Below are positions 37,597 through 46,545 of a stretch of 64,000 nt of DNA, piece after piece. Both the position numbers and the translations under genes were made by a program. The notes under the pieces are model-generated. The model saw nothing but the letters and a program-made list of their open reading frames with translations. It searched no databases and was not told the DNA's origin. The stretch comes from Olivibacter sp. XZL3 (GTDB lineage: Bacteria; Bacteroidota; Bacteroidia; Sphingobacteriales; Sphingobacteriaceae). Position 1 is the first letter of the stretch. Each line of letters begins with the position of its first letter. The DNA is taken from assembly GCF_004368405.1 (NCBI RefSeq), contig NZ_SBJH01000008.1, forward strand, positions 210,831-274,830, given 5' to 3'.

Positions 37597-40344
37597 TCAC
37601 TGTTGTTTGGAATAAAGCGTATTGAACAATAATTTAAAGGTACTATGTGCTTGCCCCCGAAAAGTTATTTCAGGACCGAAAGCATATAGTTTTCCCTTCC
37701 CGACAGAGGCCACAAAAGAAGTGACACCGCCCTTTAGATATTGCTGTCCCCAAGCCCAGCCACTATGTAGCGGTTTATCAGTATCGAACCAGGATAACAC
37801 CTCCACTTCGTCACGCTTCGCAGGATCGATTTTGAATACCGGACTATTATTGAATACAATATCTGCATATTCGGTCATTCCCCAATTTGCTTCTTTAGTA
37901 CTATCTATTTTAGTAGTTAAAATGCTTCCCGGAATATAATAAGACGTATTCGGTAAGGGGAGTTCCTTTCCTTTATCGGTGCTTACCAACGCATTTTTTA
38001 CGGGTAGATTGAATAAGTAGGCTAAGCTGGTGCTGCTGCCGACGGTAACGATGGTCCCGCCTTTTTCGGTAAAATCCCGCAGTTGTGGAATCGATTTATC
38101 GATAGTGACACTTCCCAACATCGATCGATATTTTTCGGGGATCTCTTCGGGAGCGGGTTGACGGAGGCGCCGCCTTTCGGACTGACCTTCTGCATTGGGT
38201 ATACCTCCGCTGATAAATAAAATCGCATCATACTTTTTGTGCAAATTCCCTGCGTCGATCTCTTGCGGATAAATAAGTTGAAAAGCAAAATGGTACTGCT
38301 CCATGATCCATCTTACCCAACCTGAAGGTATAGAGCCGCCGTACTGATCAAAAAGGGCAATTCTTCCTGTTTTTATTTCCTGTATCTGTGCAGGCTTTTG
38401 TGTAGCCTCAATTACTTCTACTCCATAAAGCGGGCTGTTTTTTTTCAAAATTTCTGTGCCTTTGGCGGGAATATAAAAAGATCCACTTGGCAGATTTTCT
38501 GATGAGGTGTTTATCCTATAAACAGGCACGTTGTTTTTCAATAATTCATTCACGACAATAAATGAGTTATTTACGGCCGAACTTAATAAATAACCGTTCC
38601 GGCTCGTTTGAAACGCTTTCGCAGATGCTGTTTGTAATTCGCCTTTTGGAACCATTTGAAGTGGCACATCAACGGCATCAAAGATTCTGTCAAACTCAAC
38701 CCCCATTTGAAAGGCTAATGTCCACCCCGCGGCATCATATGGACGAATAGGAGGCCCACCGGGATATTCAAAATCGTTTGGATAGTTCTGCGGCTCAAAC
38801 ATGTCCAACACATGAGGGCGGAATGCCTGATCGGTTTTAACGACGTAGGAACCGGCAGGATAACGTTTCGTTCCAACGGTAAAAGGAGCCGTTGCTTTAT
38901 TCACCTTTATACCTGTTTTCAATAGCGCATTGATAAAGTTTACCGCAGTGGGGAAATCGCGCTGATCGGCTGAAATAATATAAGCCCTCGGGTCGCGCAG
39001 GGCGGGATTCTTAAAAATAGCATCATAATATTTCATCGGTATATTATCGCGGTTCCCGTAGTAGCCTAAATCCTCCTGCTGTGCTTTTAACAGACCGGCA
39101 TCCTTATCGCGGTTATACTGTGTTTTTATCGAATCAATATATTTTGGATAAAGCGTCCAATGATCTTTCCTGCCGTTGAGAATGCTATTTTTACCCATCC
39201 TGTAAATATTGAATAAGACCTCCTCTTTATACCTTGCTGCATAGTCCAATACGGCATAATTTAACGATACCGAATAATCAATAGATTGTCTGAAGTGCCA
39301 GGATTGAGGAAGTACGGGGTTAGGTGTATTCCCATTCGGTATCAAGCGATCCGGAACAAGCGGAATGCTGGTGGGCGTGGGATTCCCAATGATCTCTGTC
39401 AGCAGTCCGATCATATTGTGGTATTGTGTGGTAGTACGCAAACCACCATTATACCAAGTGCTGAAGGTAGATCCTTTAAGACGGGTAAAGCCCGGTTTAT
39501 TTTCTGCATTCAAGCGATTATACATGGCTGCGCCTAAGGCGTCTATGCCTGTCATCATTAAAGGATCAAACACATAATTGAAGGGATCTCTGTAAGGCGG
39601 ACCGGCGAGTACACTGCCGGGAGGGCCCGTTTGATGGTGGTTATACATAATTTGCGGCAACCACTCCAGATACAGCTGCCTGTTCATATTCCATGACTCT
39701 TTCATGTTGGCAATGTAAAAGTCGCGGTTATTATCATGGCCGATATACTTCTGGTAAAGAACCGGAACATTGGTGTTTCGTTTTAATGTATCACTGTCCT
39801 TCATATACCAGTTACCGACTAATTCGTGTCCGTCTGGATTGGCGCTCACCAATAAAGTGATCACATTTTCCAAGATATGTAAAGTTTCGGGATCATTTCG
39901 GCTAAGCAATTGATAGGCAGTTTCGATAAGTTGGTTAGTGCCGACCACTTCCGTTGCGTGTAAACCGCCATCTATCCACACCACGGCTTTGCCTTGGAGG
40001 GCTAAATTGCGTGCTTCCGTATCCTCTAAGTCTTCCGCCAGAGCCATTTTCTGCGCAATCCGCTGAAATGTTTCCAATTGTTGCAGGTTTTTTGGCGAAG
40101 TGATGACCAGCATGTACTGTGTCCGCCCCTCTTCAGTTTTCCCTATGTCCACTAATTTCAGTCGATCAGACAATGCTGCCAGTTTTTTATAATAAGCCTC
40201 CGTTTCGGTGTAATTGGTAAGCTTATAGTCCTCCCCTATGGCAAAGCCAAAATGTTCTTTTGGGCTCGGGATTTTCTGTGCCATCAGCTGCGTGGCGACT
40301 AAGAAATACAAAATGAAACCTAGTTTGATCTTTTTCCAACTCAT
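37597..40344 (-). CDS. exported M14-family zinc carboxypeptidase
   Basis: A 915-residue exported protein with a signal peptide (residues 1-22, ending LMAQ). The M14 domain (about 35-330) shows zinc ligands in DGGLHATEVVG (HxxE) and the later His in the NANPDGHELVG region. The long C-terminal part (about 400-915) has no motif that I recognise and includes a glutamine-amidotransferase-like stretch (AILFISGGIPN, near 720) seen in other Bacteroidota M14 proteins. It probably degrades peptides in the periplasm or outside the cell. Confidence 0.88.
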   Translation of the reverse strand: MSWKKIKLGFILYFLVATQLMAQKIPSPKEHFGFAIGEDYKLTNYTETEAYYKKLAALSDRLKLVDIGKTEEGRTQYMLVITSPKNLQQLETFQRIAQKMALAEDLEDTEARNLALQGKAVVWIDGGLHATEVVGTNQLIETAYQLLSRNDPETLHILENVITLLVSANPDGHELVGNWYMKDSDTLKRNTNVPVLYQKYIGHDNNRDFYIANMKESWNMNRQLYLEWLPQIMYNHHQTGPPGSVLAGPPYRDPFNYVFDPLMMTGIDALGAAMYNRLNAENKPGFTRLKGSTFSTWYNGGLRTTTQYHNMIGLLTEIIGNPTPTSIPLVPDRLIPNGNTPNPVLPQSWHFRQSIDYSVSLNYAVLDYAARYKEEVLFNIYRMGKNSILNGRKDHWTLYPKYIDSIKTQYNRDKDAGLLKAQQEDLGYYGNRDNIPMKYYDAIFKNPALRDPRAYIISADQRDFPTAVNFINALLKTGIKVNKATAPFTVGTKRYPAGSYVVKTDQAFRPHVLDMFEPQNYPNDFEYPGGPPIRPYDAAGWTLAFQMGVEFDRIFDAVDVPLQMVPKGELQTASAKAFQTSRNGYLLSSAVNNSFIVVNELLKNNVPVYRINTSSENLPSGSFYIPAKGTEILKKNSPLYGVEVIEATQKPAQIQEIKTGRIALFDQYGGSIPSGWVRWIMEQYHFAFQLIYPQEIDAGNLHKKYDAILFISGGIPNAEGQSERRRLRQPAPEEIPEKYRSMLGSVTIDKSIPQLRDFTEKGGTIVTVGSSTSLAYLFNLPVKNALVSTDKGKELPLPNTSYYIPGSILTTKIDSTKEANWGMTEYADIVFNNSPVFKIDPAKRDEVEVLSWFDTDKPLHSGWAWGQQYLKGGVTSFVASVGKGKLYAFGPEITFRGQAHSTFKLLFNTLYSKQQ

Positions 40345-40731
40345 ATTAATAGATTATTGTGTGCATATATTAAGGTTATTACTTTTTAGGGTGTGTGTTT
40401 ATCGGTCCTCAAACCAGGCCTTTCTCATTTTTCTCGTCATTATTAATGGGATTGTGTGCCAGCCGTGGGGGTGGGATTTTGCAATCCTTGCGAAACTGAA
40501 TAGACTTGATATAACTGAAGGGTTTGTATTGAGCGCGGTAAAGAAAGGACTTCCGGATCCTTCACTGAGTAGTTATCTAAGGCCATATTCAGATCATAAT
40601 TGAATAAAAATGCCCGCAGCTCAATGAAAAGGCTTTACGATTGGTTATTGCTAGTGCAATCTTATATAAAAATGACTAAAAAGCAAAAAAATAAAAGAAA
40701 TAATTTTTCGTTCTCCCTAGATGCATCCAAA
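40345..40731. other. spacer without a supported gene
   Basis: About 390 bp between the peptidase gene (divergent side) and the end of the LolE-like gene. A plus-strand frame reads NRLDITEGFVLSAVKKG near 40500, but it has no clear start or homologue. It may be the remnant of a gene. The left part should hold the promoter of the peptidase gene. Confidence 0.4.
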
Positions 40732-41952
40732 TTATTTAAATCGGATGGCCTTAATGGGGGTTATTCTGCTAACCAAACCGGATGGTACCAATAATGCCAA
40801 AAGACATAAAAGGGCAGTTCCTACATTAAGCCATATGATGTCTTGTATGCTGATATTGATCGGCACATATGATATATAGTAATCTTTTTCATCCAACTTG
40901 AACAAATGGGTGTAAAATTGTACAACGCAAAGACCAATACCTAGAATATTTCCCAGTAGTAAACCGAAACCAATGAGGCGAAGTGCATTATAGAGAAAGA
41001 CCTTACGGATGGAAAAATTAGTAAGACCAAGTGCTTTGAGAATGCCAATCATATTAGTGCGCTCTAAAATGAGGATGATGAGTGCGGATATCATGTTGAT
41101 ACTGGCCACTAAAATCATGAGAATTAGAATGATTTGGGAATTGATATCTAACAGGGCCAGCCAATCAAATATTTCTGGAAATTGAGAAACAACGCTTACC
41201 GATAATAATTGGATAGGCAGCATGTCTAACACTTTTTCGTTTACATCTTCCACGTTTTCGAAGCTGGTGGTCGTGATTTCATAGCCGCCTACCTCATCGT
41301 TGGTCCAATTGTTCAAGCGTCTGATAATTGATATGTCGCCGATCACATAAGTTTTGTCGATCTCCTCAACGCCTAGATTATAAATGCCTACAATTTTGAA
41401 TTTCCGCTTTCTAAGCGGCTCCTGAACAAAGTACATCAAAAAATCGTCTCCGAGTTTAAGCTTCAGCCGATTTGCCGTATAACTGGAAATAAGTATCTGT
41501 TGTTGTGCAGGAATGCTATCTGTAAAGTTGATTACATTCCCTTCAACAAGTATTTTGCGAAGATGCGCTTGGTTGTAGGTACTATCAATTCCCTTTAACA
41601 CGACGCCCTCTATCTCGTCTTCCGCGTTAATGATTCCTGGTTTGGTGGCAAAAGCATTTAATCGCTCGACGCCATCGATTTTTTGTAGTAAAAGTAGGCT
41701 ATCCGGCCGGATGCGAAATGGCGAGCTTTCGTATGCACTATTCAAATTATGCTTATAAACCGTGATGTCGCCGTTGAAGCCTCTCTCTTTTTCAATAATA
41801 CTACCTTTGAAACCCTTTAAAACAGCAATAGCGAGTATCATAACCGAAATGCCCAACATAATGCCGGCAATAGCCACTTTGACTATCAGTTTCGAGTATC
41901 TTCGAGCACCGCTTTTAGCAATCCGGTTTGCTAAGTATAAGGGAAAATTCAA
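40732..41952 (-). CDS. LolE/FtsX-type ABC transporter permease
   Basis: A 406-residue inner-membrane protein of the LolC/LolE/MacB type. One membrane segment is near the N-terminus (about 25-50), followed by a periplasmic MacB-like domain and three segments near the C-terminus (about 275-300, 325-350, 370-395). The frame runs on into fmt, but the TTG at 41952 (LNFPLYLANRIAK) fits the family and lies 26 bp after a minus-strand -7 box TACCTTTG (41986-41979). It probably works with a LolD-type ATPase, such as that at 5024, in lipoprotein release or export. Confidence 0.85.
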   Translation of the reverse strand: MNFPLYLANRIAKSGARRYSKLIVKVAIAGIMLGISVMILAIAVLKGFKGSIIEKERGFNGDITVYKHNLNSAYESSPFRIRPDSLLLLQKIDGVERLNAFATKPGIINAEDEIEGVVLKGIDSTYNQAHLRKILVEGNVINFTDSIPAQQQILISSYTANRLKLKLGDDFLMYFVQEPLRKRKFKIVGIYNLGVEEIDKTYVIGDISIIRRLNNWTNDEVGGYEITTTSFENVEDVNEKVLDMLPIQLLSVSVVSQFPEIFDWLALLDINSQIILILMILVASINMISALIILILERTNMIGILKALGLTNFSIRKVFLYNALRLIGFGLLLGNILGIGLCVVQFYTHLFKLDEKDYYISYVPINISIQDIIWLNVGTALLCLLALLVPSGLVSRITPIKAIRFK

Positions 41953-41978
41953 GTGTGATAATATATTTTGTACCTTAG

Positions 41979-41986
41979 CAAAGGTA
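41979..41986 (-). promoter_or_regulatory. -7 promoter element of the LolE-like permease gene
   Basis: On the minus strand TACCTTTG matches TAnnTTTG exactly. It supports transcription starting near 41974 and a translation start at 41952 rather than inside fmt. Confidence 0.6.
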
Positions 41987-42025
41987 AAAATTGAAGTCTT
42001 TTTAAAAAAACGTAAATAGAAAATA

Positions 42026-42952
42026 ATGCGAATTATATTTATGGGTACCCCTGAGTTTGCAGTAGCCTCGTTGGCGGCGCTGATAGAAGCGGGGGAAGAG
42101 GTTGTTGCCGTTGTTACCGTAGCGGATAAGCCAGCCGGAAGAGGCCAGAAAATACAGGAGTCTGCGGTCAAAAAATTTGCCCTATCCAAAGGCATTCCCA
42201 TTTTACAACCTGATAAATTAAAGGATTCCGCTTTTATCGATGCGCTCAAGAGTTATCAGGCGGATCTACAGGTGGTAGTGGCCTTCCGGATGCTGCCGGA
42301 GATCGTTTGGAATATGCCGCCTAAAGGTACCGTTAATTTGCATGCTTCGCTCCTTCCCCAATATCGTGGAGCAGCGCCGATAAACCATGCAATCATTAAC
42401 GGAGAGCGTGAAACAGGTGTTACCACTTTCTTTTTGCAGCATCAAATAGACACCGGAAATATTTTGCTAAGCGAGAAGGTGCCTATAGGTATAGACGACA
42501 CAGCCGGCGACTTGCACGATAAATTGATGCATGTAGGGGCCGATTTATTGGTAAAAACTGTACAGGAAATTAAAAACGGGAATTACCGAGAGATACCTCA
42601 GACCCTCATTGCTGAAGAACAAGCGCTGAAGCACGCGCCTAAGATTTTCAAGAACGACTGTAGGATCGAATGGAATAAAGACGTAGGTGAGGTCTATAAT
42701 TTTATTCGGGGACTGAGCCCTTACCCTACTGCTTTCACCACGTTCCAGGGAAAAACATTAAAAATTTTCGCGTGTCGACCGCTTAGAGGACACTTAACAA
42801 AAGAAAAAGAGCCGGGTAGCATGGTAACGGATGGCAAACATTATTTATGGTTTACAACAGTCGATGGTTGTATAGACGTGCAAGAGCTCCAACTTGAAGG
42901 AAAAAAAAGAATGTCTGTTGAGGAATTTTTACGCGGCGTGCGATTGGAATAA
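42026..42952 (+). CDS. fmt: methionyl-tRNA formyltransferase
   Basis: Formylates Met-tRNA for translation initiation. The N-terminal formyltransferase domain has MGTPEFAVASL (6-16) and the catalytic region HASLLPQYRGAAPINHAIING (about 108-128). The C-terminal OB-like domain follows (about 205-308, with NFIRGLSPYPTAFT). The length of 308 residues is standard. It is divergent from the LolE-like permease gene; the start codons are 73 bp apart. Confidence 0.96.
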   Translation: MRIIFMGTPEFAVASLAALIEAGEEVVAVVTVADKPAGRGQKIQESAVKKFALSKGIPILQPDKLKDSAFIDALKSYQADLQVVVAFRMLPEIVWNMPPKGTVNLHASLLPQYRGAAPINHAIINGERETGVTTFFLQHQIDTGNILLSEKVPIGIDDTAGDLHDKLMHVGADLLVKTVQEIKNGNYREIPQTLIAEEQALKHAPKIFKNDCRIEWNKDVGEVYNFIRGLSPYPTAFTTFQGKTLKIFACRPLRGHLTKEKEPGSMVTDGKHYLWFTTVDGCIDVQELQLEGKKRMSVEEFLRGVRLE

Positions 42953-42979
42953 GCCAAATCATTTCGATAAAAAGAGAAT

Positions 42980-43020
42980 AGTAAGGACAGTATGTATAGC
43001 CTGACCTTACTGTTTTATTT
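42980..43020 (+). terminator. terminator after fmt
   Basis: AGTAAGG (42980-42986) pairs with CCTTACT (43005-43011), with a further CAG/CTG pair inside. GTTTTATTTT follows. It lies 28 bp after the fmt stop. Confidence 0.75.
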
Positions 43021-43028
43021 TGACGGGA

Positions 43029-43895
43029 TTATTCTTCATCTAAATCGGAAGCAAGATGCCATTTGCTTAATTTGTCTTGCAAGTTCTTTGATAAGTGATT
43101 GAAGTAGCGCTTCTTTTTGTATCCCATAACCCAATAGATGCCATGGATAGCATTCGTGAGGAACATTTCATCCGCTTCATGCAGTATCTCTGGACTTATT
43201 TGTGCTTCTACCACTTCAATACCATACTCGTTCGCCATCTCGATGACCACTTTCCGCATGACACCTGCAATACACCCCTCACTTAAAGCTGGCGTATATA
43301 AGGTTTTGTTATACCAAACAAAAATGTTGGAGCTGAGCGACTCACAAAGGAATCCATCGTTGTTCAGAATCAGTATATCATCGCAGCCCAAACGCTTACG
43401 TTCGATACCCGCGAGCACGTAGATGAGTGCGTTACTACTTTTAAGGTGCGACAGACTATTAACAGGCTTTTTATGTTCACGATAAACATCGATGATGACG
43501 CCTGTTTTATTTAATTGATATCCGTCATGTTCCAGTGGGCTCGCTTCTAAAAGATAATTCGCTTTATTTGTTTCCGGGCTGTATAAGCCCGCGCCTGCTC
43601 TATAGACATTCAATCGTATTCGTGCATCCGTACCTAACTTATTTTTTTTAACCAGTTCAGCGGTCTTTTCGCGCAGGAAATAGGCGTCAAATTTGGCAGC
43701 GCCTTCCAGATGGAGCAGATTCATACCGGCTTGGAGCCGATCAATATGGTATTGCAAAAAGCGTATATCGCCGTCCATCCAACGCATGGTCTCAAAAATT
43801 CCATCTCCATATCGGAAACTTCTGTTGTTGCTTTGTATAACCGGCTGACTCTCCAGCATCAAATTGCCGTTGCTATTTATATATCTATCGTTCAT
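43029..43895 (-). CDS. class IV aminotransferase (PLP-dependent)
   Basis: A PLP enzyme of the branched-chain aminotransferase/4-amino-4-deoxychorismate lyase group. FRYGDGIFETMRW (27-39) is typical, the PLP lysine lies in SHLKSSNALIYVLA (about 152), and LSSNIFVW (about 188-195) follows. The length of 288 residues is compatible with either IlvE-like or PabC-like activity; I cannot choose between them. It sits upstream-to-downstream with rluD on the minus strand, with 41 bp between them. Confidence 0.88.
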   Translation of the reverse strand: MNDRYINSNGNLMLESQPVIQSNNRSFRYGDGIFETMRWMDGDIRFLQYHIDRLQAGMNLLHLEGAAKFDAYFLREKTAELVKKNKLGTDARIRLNVYRAGAGLYSPETNKANYLLEASPLEHDGYQLNKTGVIIDVYREHKKPVNSLSHLKSSNALIYVLAGIERKRLGCDDILILNNDGFLCESLSSNIFVWYNKTLYTPALSEGCIAGVMRKVVIEMANEYGIEVVEAQISPEILHEADEMFLTNAIHGIYWVMGYKKKRYFNHLSKNLQDKLSKWHLASDLDEE

Positions 43896-43936
43896 TGTTA
43901 TTTTAACGTGGAAAAGGAAGAATAATTCTGTAAAAA

Positions 43937-44983
43937 TTACTTATTTCGTTCGTATTGCACATAAGACCGCCATTTTTCCAGGCAAACAGCGAAGTCCTCA
44001 GGAAGGTCTGTCTCGAAGTACATAGGCGTTTTGGTCTTCGGATGTATGAATCCCAAACTCTTTGCATGTAAAGCCTGTCTGGGTAATATCGCGAAGCAGT
44101 TATCGACAAATTGTTTGTACTTGGTAAATACCGTTCCCTTTAAAATTTTATCGCCGCCGTAGAGCGCGTCGTTAAATAGCGGGTGTCCGATAGACTGCAT
44201 ATGGGCTCGAATCTGATGCGTACGGCCTGTTTCCAACTGACATTCTATTAAGGTGACATATCCGAGACGCTCCAGCACTTTAAAATGCGTAACGGACCAT
44301 TTCCCCTTATCTTCACTATCGTAAACTGACATGACCCGTCTGTCTTTTAGGCTTCGGCCGATGTAGCCGGAAACGGTTCCGTCTTCCTGAAGATCGCCCC
44401 AAACCAAGGCTACATATTTGCGCTGAATAGTATGATCGAAGAATTGCTTTGCTAGATTTGTGATCGCCCACTCGTTCTTTGCAATCACCAATAAACCACT
44501 GGTATCTTTATCAATGCGATGTACCAAGCCCGGTCTTCCGTCGTTGCCGGGAAGTTGGGGTAACTGGTTGAAATGATAAACCAAGGCATTTACTAAGGTT
44601 CCTGTATAGTTGTTATAGCCCGGATGTACGACCATTCCTGCCGATTTATTGACAATCAACAGATCGTCGTCCTCATAGGCGATGTCCAAAGGAATATTTT
44701 CGGGATAAACCTCTGTATCTCTCGGCGGATGAGGCAACACGACCGTAATCACATCTCCCGGCTTTACTTTGTAGCTGGCTTTAATTGGTTTGCTATTAAC
44801 CAATACGTTCTCGGCTTCGATGGCATTTTGTATTCTATTTCGAGAAGCGTTCTCAACCCGATGCATTAAAAATTTGTCAATTCGCAATAGTGCTTGCCCT
44901 TTGTCGACTATTATTCTTAAATGTTCAAATAAATCTTGTTCGCTGTTCTCTTCGATATCGAATGCTTCTACTTCTTCTGCCAT
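43937..44983 (-). CDS. rluD: 23S rRNA pseudouridine synthase, RluD-like
   Basis: Makes pseudouridines in the 23S rRNA stem-loop used in ribosome assembly. An S4 RNA-binding domain (about 30-95) precedes the RluA-type catalytic domain, with the catalytic Asp in VHRIDKDTSGLLV (about 150-162). The motif GRTHQIRAHMQSIGHPL follows. The length of 348 residues is normal. The start at 44983 is supported by a -7 box that ends 4 bp upstream. Confidence 0.92.
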   Translation of the reverse strand: MAEEVEAFDIEENSEQDLFEHLRIIVDKGQALLRIDKFLMHRVENASRNRIQNAIEAENVLVNSKPIKASYKVKPGDVITVVLPHPPRDTEVYPENIPLDIAYEDDDLLIVNKSAGMVVHPGYNNYTGTLVNALVYHFNQLPQLPGNDGRPGLVHRIDKDTSGLLVIAKNEWAITNLAKQFFDHTIQRKYVALVWGDLQEDGTVSGYIGRSLKDRRVMSVYDSEDKGKWSVTHFKVLERLGYVTLIECQLETGRTHQIRAHMQSIGHPLFNDALYGGDKILKGTVFTKYKQFVDNCFAILPRQALHAKSLGFIHPKTKTPMYFETDLPEDFAVCLEKWRSYVQYERNK

Positions 44984-44987
44984 GGCA

Positions 44988-44995
44988 CAAAAGTA
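44988..44995 (-). promoter_or_regulatory. rluD -7 element, leaderless type
   Basis: On the minus strand TACTTTTG is an exact TAnnTTTG match. The four bases TGCC separate it from the ATG. A -33 TTG is not obvious. Confidence 0.6.
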
Positions 44996-45128
44996 ACTAT
45001 TATTTGGTTTTCATTGCGTGGTCTGATAAAAATAAGCGCGCATGTCAACGTGTTGTTTTGTTCTGCTGTCATCAAGGGATGTAGAAGGTTCCAGCAGGCA
45101 AATGATGTGGTCCCTTGCCCTCGGCAGG

Positions 45129-45573
45129 TCAGCCCTGCTTCCGGCTTTTTTCGTAGACAGCTTTTAATCGTGGCGGTAGCTTTTTTATTGCCTCTTCAAC
45201 TATTTCAGAAGTTCGTTGAAAGCCAATGCTTCATCCGTTGTAGACAGACCTTCTTCAAATGCAGATGTGAGTTCTCGTGCAAATTCTTCTTTGCGCTAAC
45301 TTCGGTTGATCACTTTCAATGCCTGATGTCGAGTTACGGTATAGAGACAGGATTTAGGAAACTTTCGATATGCAATTCTGATGAACGGTTCCAAATCGTT
45401 GAGAAAATGTCCTGCACGACGTCCAATACTTCGTCATCATCTTCAGAATTTTGCATGCATATGTGATCATGGCCTGCCAATATCTATTATATATCTCTGT
45501 AGAGGCTATAGGATTCCTACCTCGCAAAAATTCGGGTAGTTCTTCATCCATATATGCACCGTATCGAGACATT
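45129..45573 (-). pseudogene. decayed ECF-type sigma-70 factor gene
   Basis: The minus strand encodes pieces of an extracytoplasmic-function sigma factor in changing frames. From 45573: MSRYGAYMDEELPEFL and ASTEIYNRYWQAMITYA (region 2). After a one-base shift near 45440: DDDEVLDVVQDIFSTIW and SELHIES. After another shift: LYTVTRHQALKVINRS, followed by an in-frame stop and then RKEEFARELTSAFEEG. After a further shift: EIVEEAIKKLPPRLKAVYEK and SRKQG with a stop (region 4). The HTH end is missing. At least three frameshifts and two stops show that it is dead. Such factors usually control SusC/SusD-type outer membrane systems, but none is adjacent. Confidence 0.85.
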
Positions 45574-45906
45574 TCGTTATGTATTCTGAAAGGAAAGTAA
45601 TGAAAAATTAACATGAATTGAATATTCCGTTAATATTTCCAATGCAAAAACGCTTTGGAAGCTCATTTTCGTCCAATTGTAACAAAATAAAATGTCTTAA
45701 CTATGCAAAAGACAGGCAAAAAAGCGGTGAGTTCTTTTCGATAAGTTGGAACCACTGTAAGCGGAGTAACATAAGTGTTACAGTCAATTCCCCGTTATCT
45801 ATTTCGATAAAGCATAATTTAGTTATTAATTCGTGTTAAAGATGGGCGTATTATTCTGAACCCGATTTAAATAGTAGTAAAGTTATCCTTAACATAAAAA
45901 CACTAT

Positions 45907-46311
45907 ATGAGATTGACATTTATCAATTGGGATATAAGTCCTGAAATTTTTCAACTGTTCGGATTTCCGATACGATATTATGGCCTACTATTCGGTGCCG
46001 GACTTTTATTGTGTATTCTTCTACTCAAAGGTGTATTCAGACGAGAAAATCTCAGTGAAGCAGCTTATGAAAACCTGTTTATATATGGGTTTATAGGAAT
46101 ATTTGCCGGAGCCAGGCTGGGACATTGTCTTTTTTATGATTTCTCTTATTATTCACAGCACCCATTGGAAATCATTTTACCTATCCAACAAGACGCACAA
46201 GGACATTACCACGTTGTCGGATTTCTGGGACTAGCCAGTCATGGCGGTACGATTGGTCTGATTATCGCTTTATTACTTTATTCAAAAAAGATTAGTAAAA
46301 AGCAAAAATAA
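45907..46311 (+). pseudogene. lgt: truncated prolipoprotein diacylglyceryl transferase
   Basis: The 134 residues match the N-terminal half of Lgt, which attaches diacylglycerol to lipoprotein cysteines at the inner membrane. FGFPIRYYGLLFGAGLLLC (18-36) is the first membrane segment, FAGARLGHCLFYD (about 70-82) the second conserved region, and GFLGLASHGGTIGLIIALLL (about 107-126) the third, with the catalytic-region His of ASHGG. Normal Lgt has about 280 residues, with further membrane segments and a GRxxNxxN-type motif; these are absent. The end, SKKISKKQK, looks unrelated. The integrase gene begins 235 bp further on, so the break is probably the element boundary or an older deletion. Confidence 0.85.
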
Positions 46312-46545
46312 GCAAAACGGTTAAAACCTTTGCTATACAAGGCTTTATAAAAAGAGTAGTCTTAGTTCGGAAGTCGGTGTCTGGTAGGTTTTGGGCTTAA
46401 AATGACAAGGTTAGGTTACTAATTCGTTACCGATTGACAAAGGTAACGATATAGCTTAACTGATTATATTTCAGTCTTTTGCACCCTTTTCTACATTCCC
46501 TTGTAACTCAATGTAATTTAATTTTAAACGTTAAACATTTGAGTT
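46312..46545. other. left end region of the conjugative element
   Basis: Spacer of 234 bp between the lgt fragment and the integrase gene, where the attL site is expected. No tRNA gene is present. It contains a perfect 8-bp inverted repeat, TCGTTACC (46424-46431) and GGTAACGA (46442-46449), which could be a recombinase or regulator site. The attachment core cannot be set without the right end. Confidence 0.55.

Noticed and set aside
40345..40603. Possible small plus-strand protein upstream of the M14 peptidase gene
   Set aside because: The frame starts inside the antisense of the peptidase gene, and only a short stretch looks protein-like. Not enough to call a gene.
41953..42249. Extension of the LolE-like permease by 99 residues into fmt
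   Set aside because: The added residues lie antisense to the conserved fmt start and do not resemble permeases. A -7 box at 41986-41979 and a TTG at 41952 give a better start.
44936..45466. Plus-strand open frame of 176 codons
   Set aside because: It is antisense to the start of rluD and to the sigma factor remnant, and its translation shows no recognisable protein features.
46312..46545. tRNA gene as integration site
   Set aside because: No cloverleaf or T-loop motif (GGTTCGA) was found in the spacer; the neighbour is a protein gene fragment.
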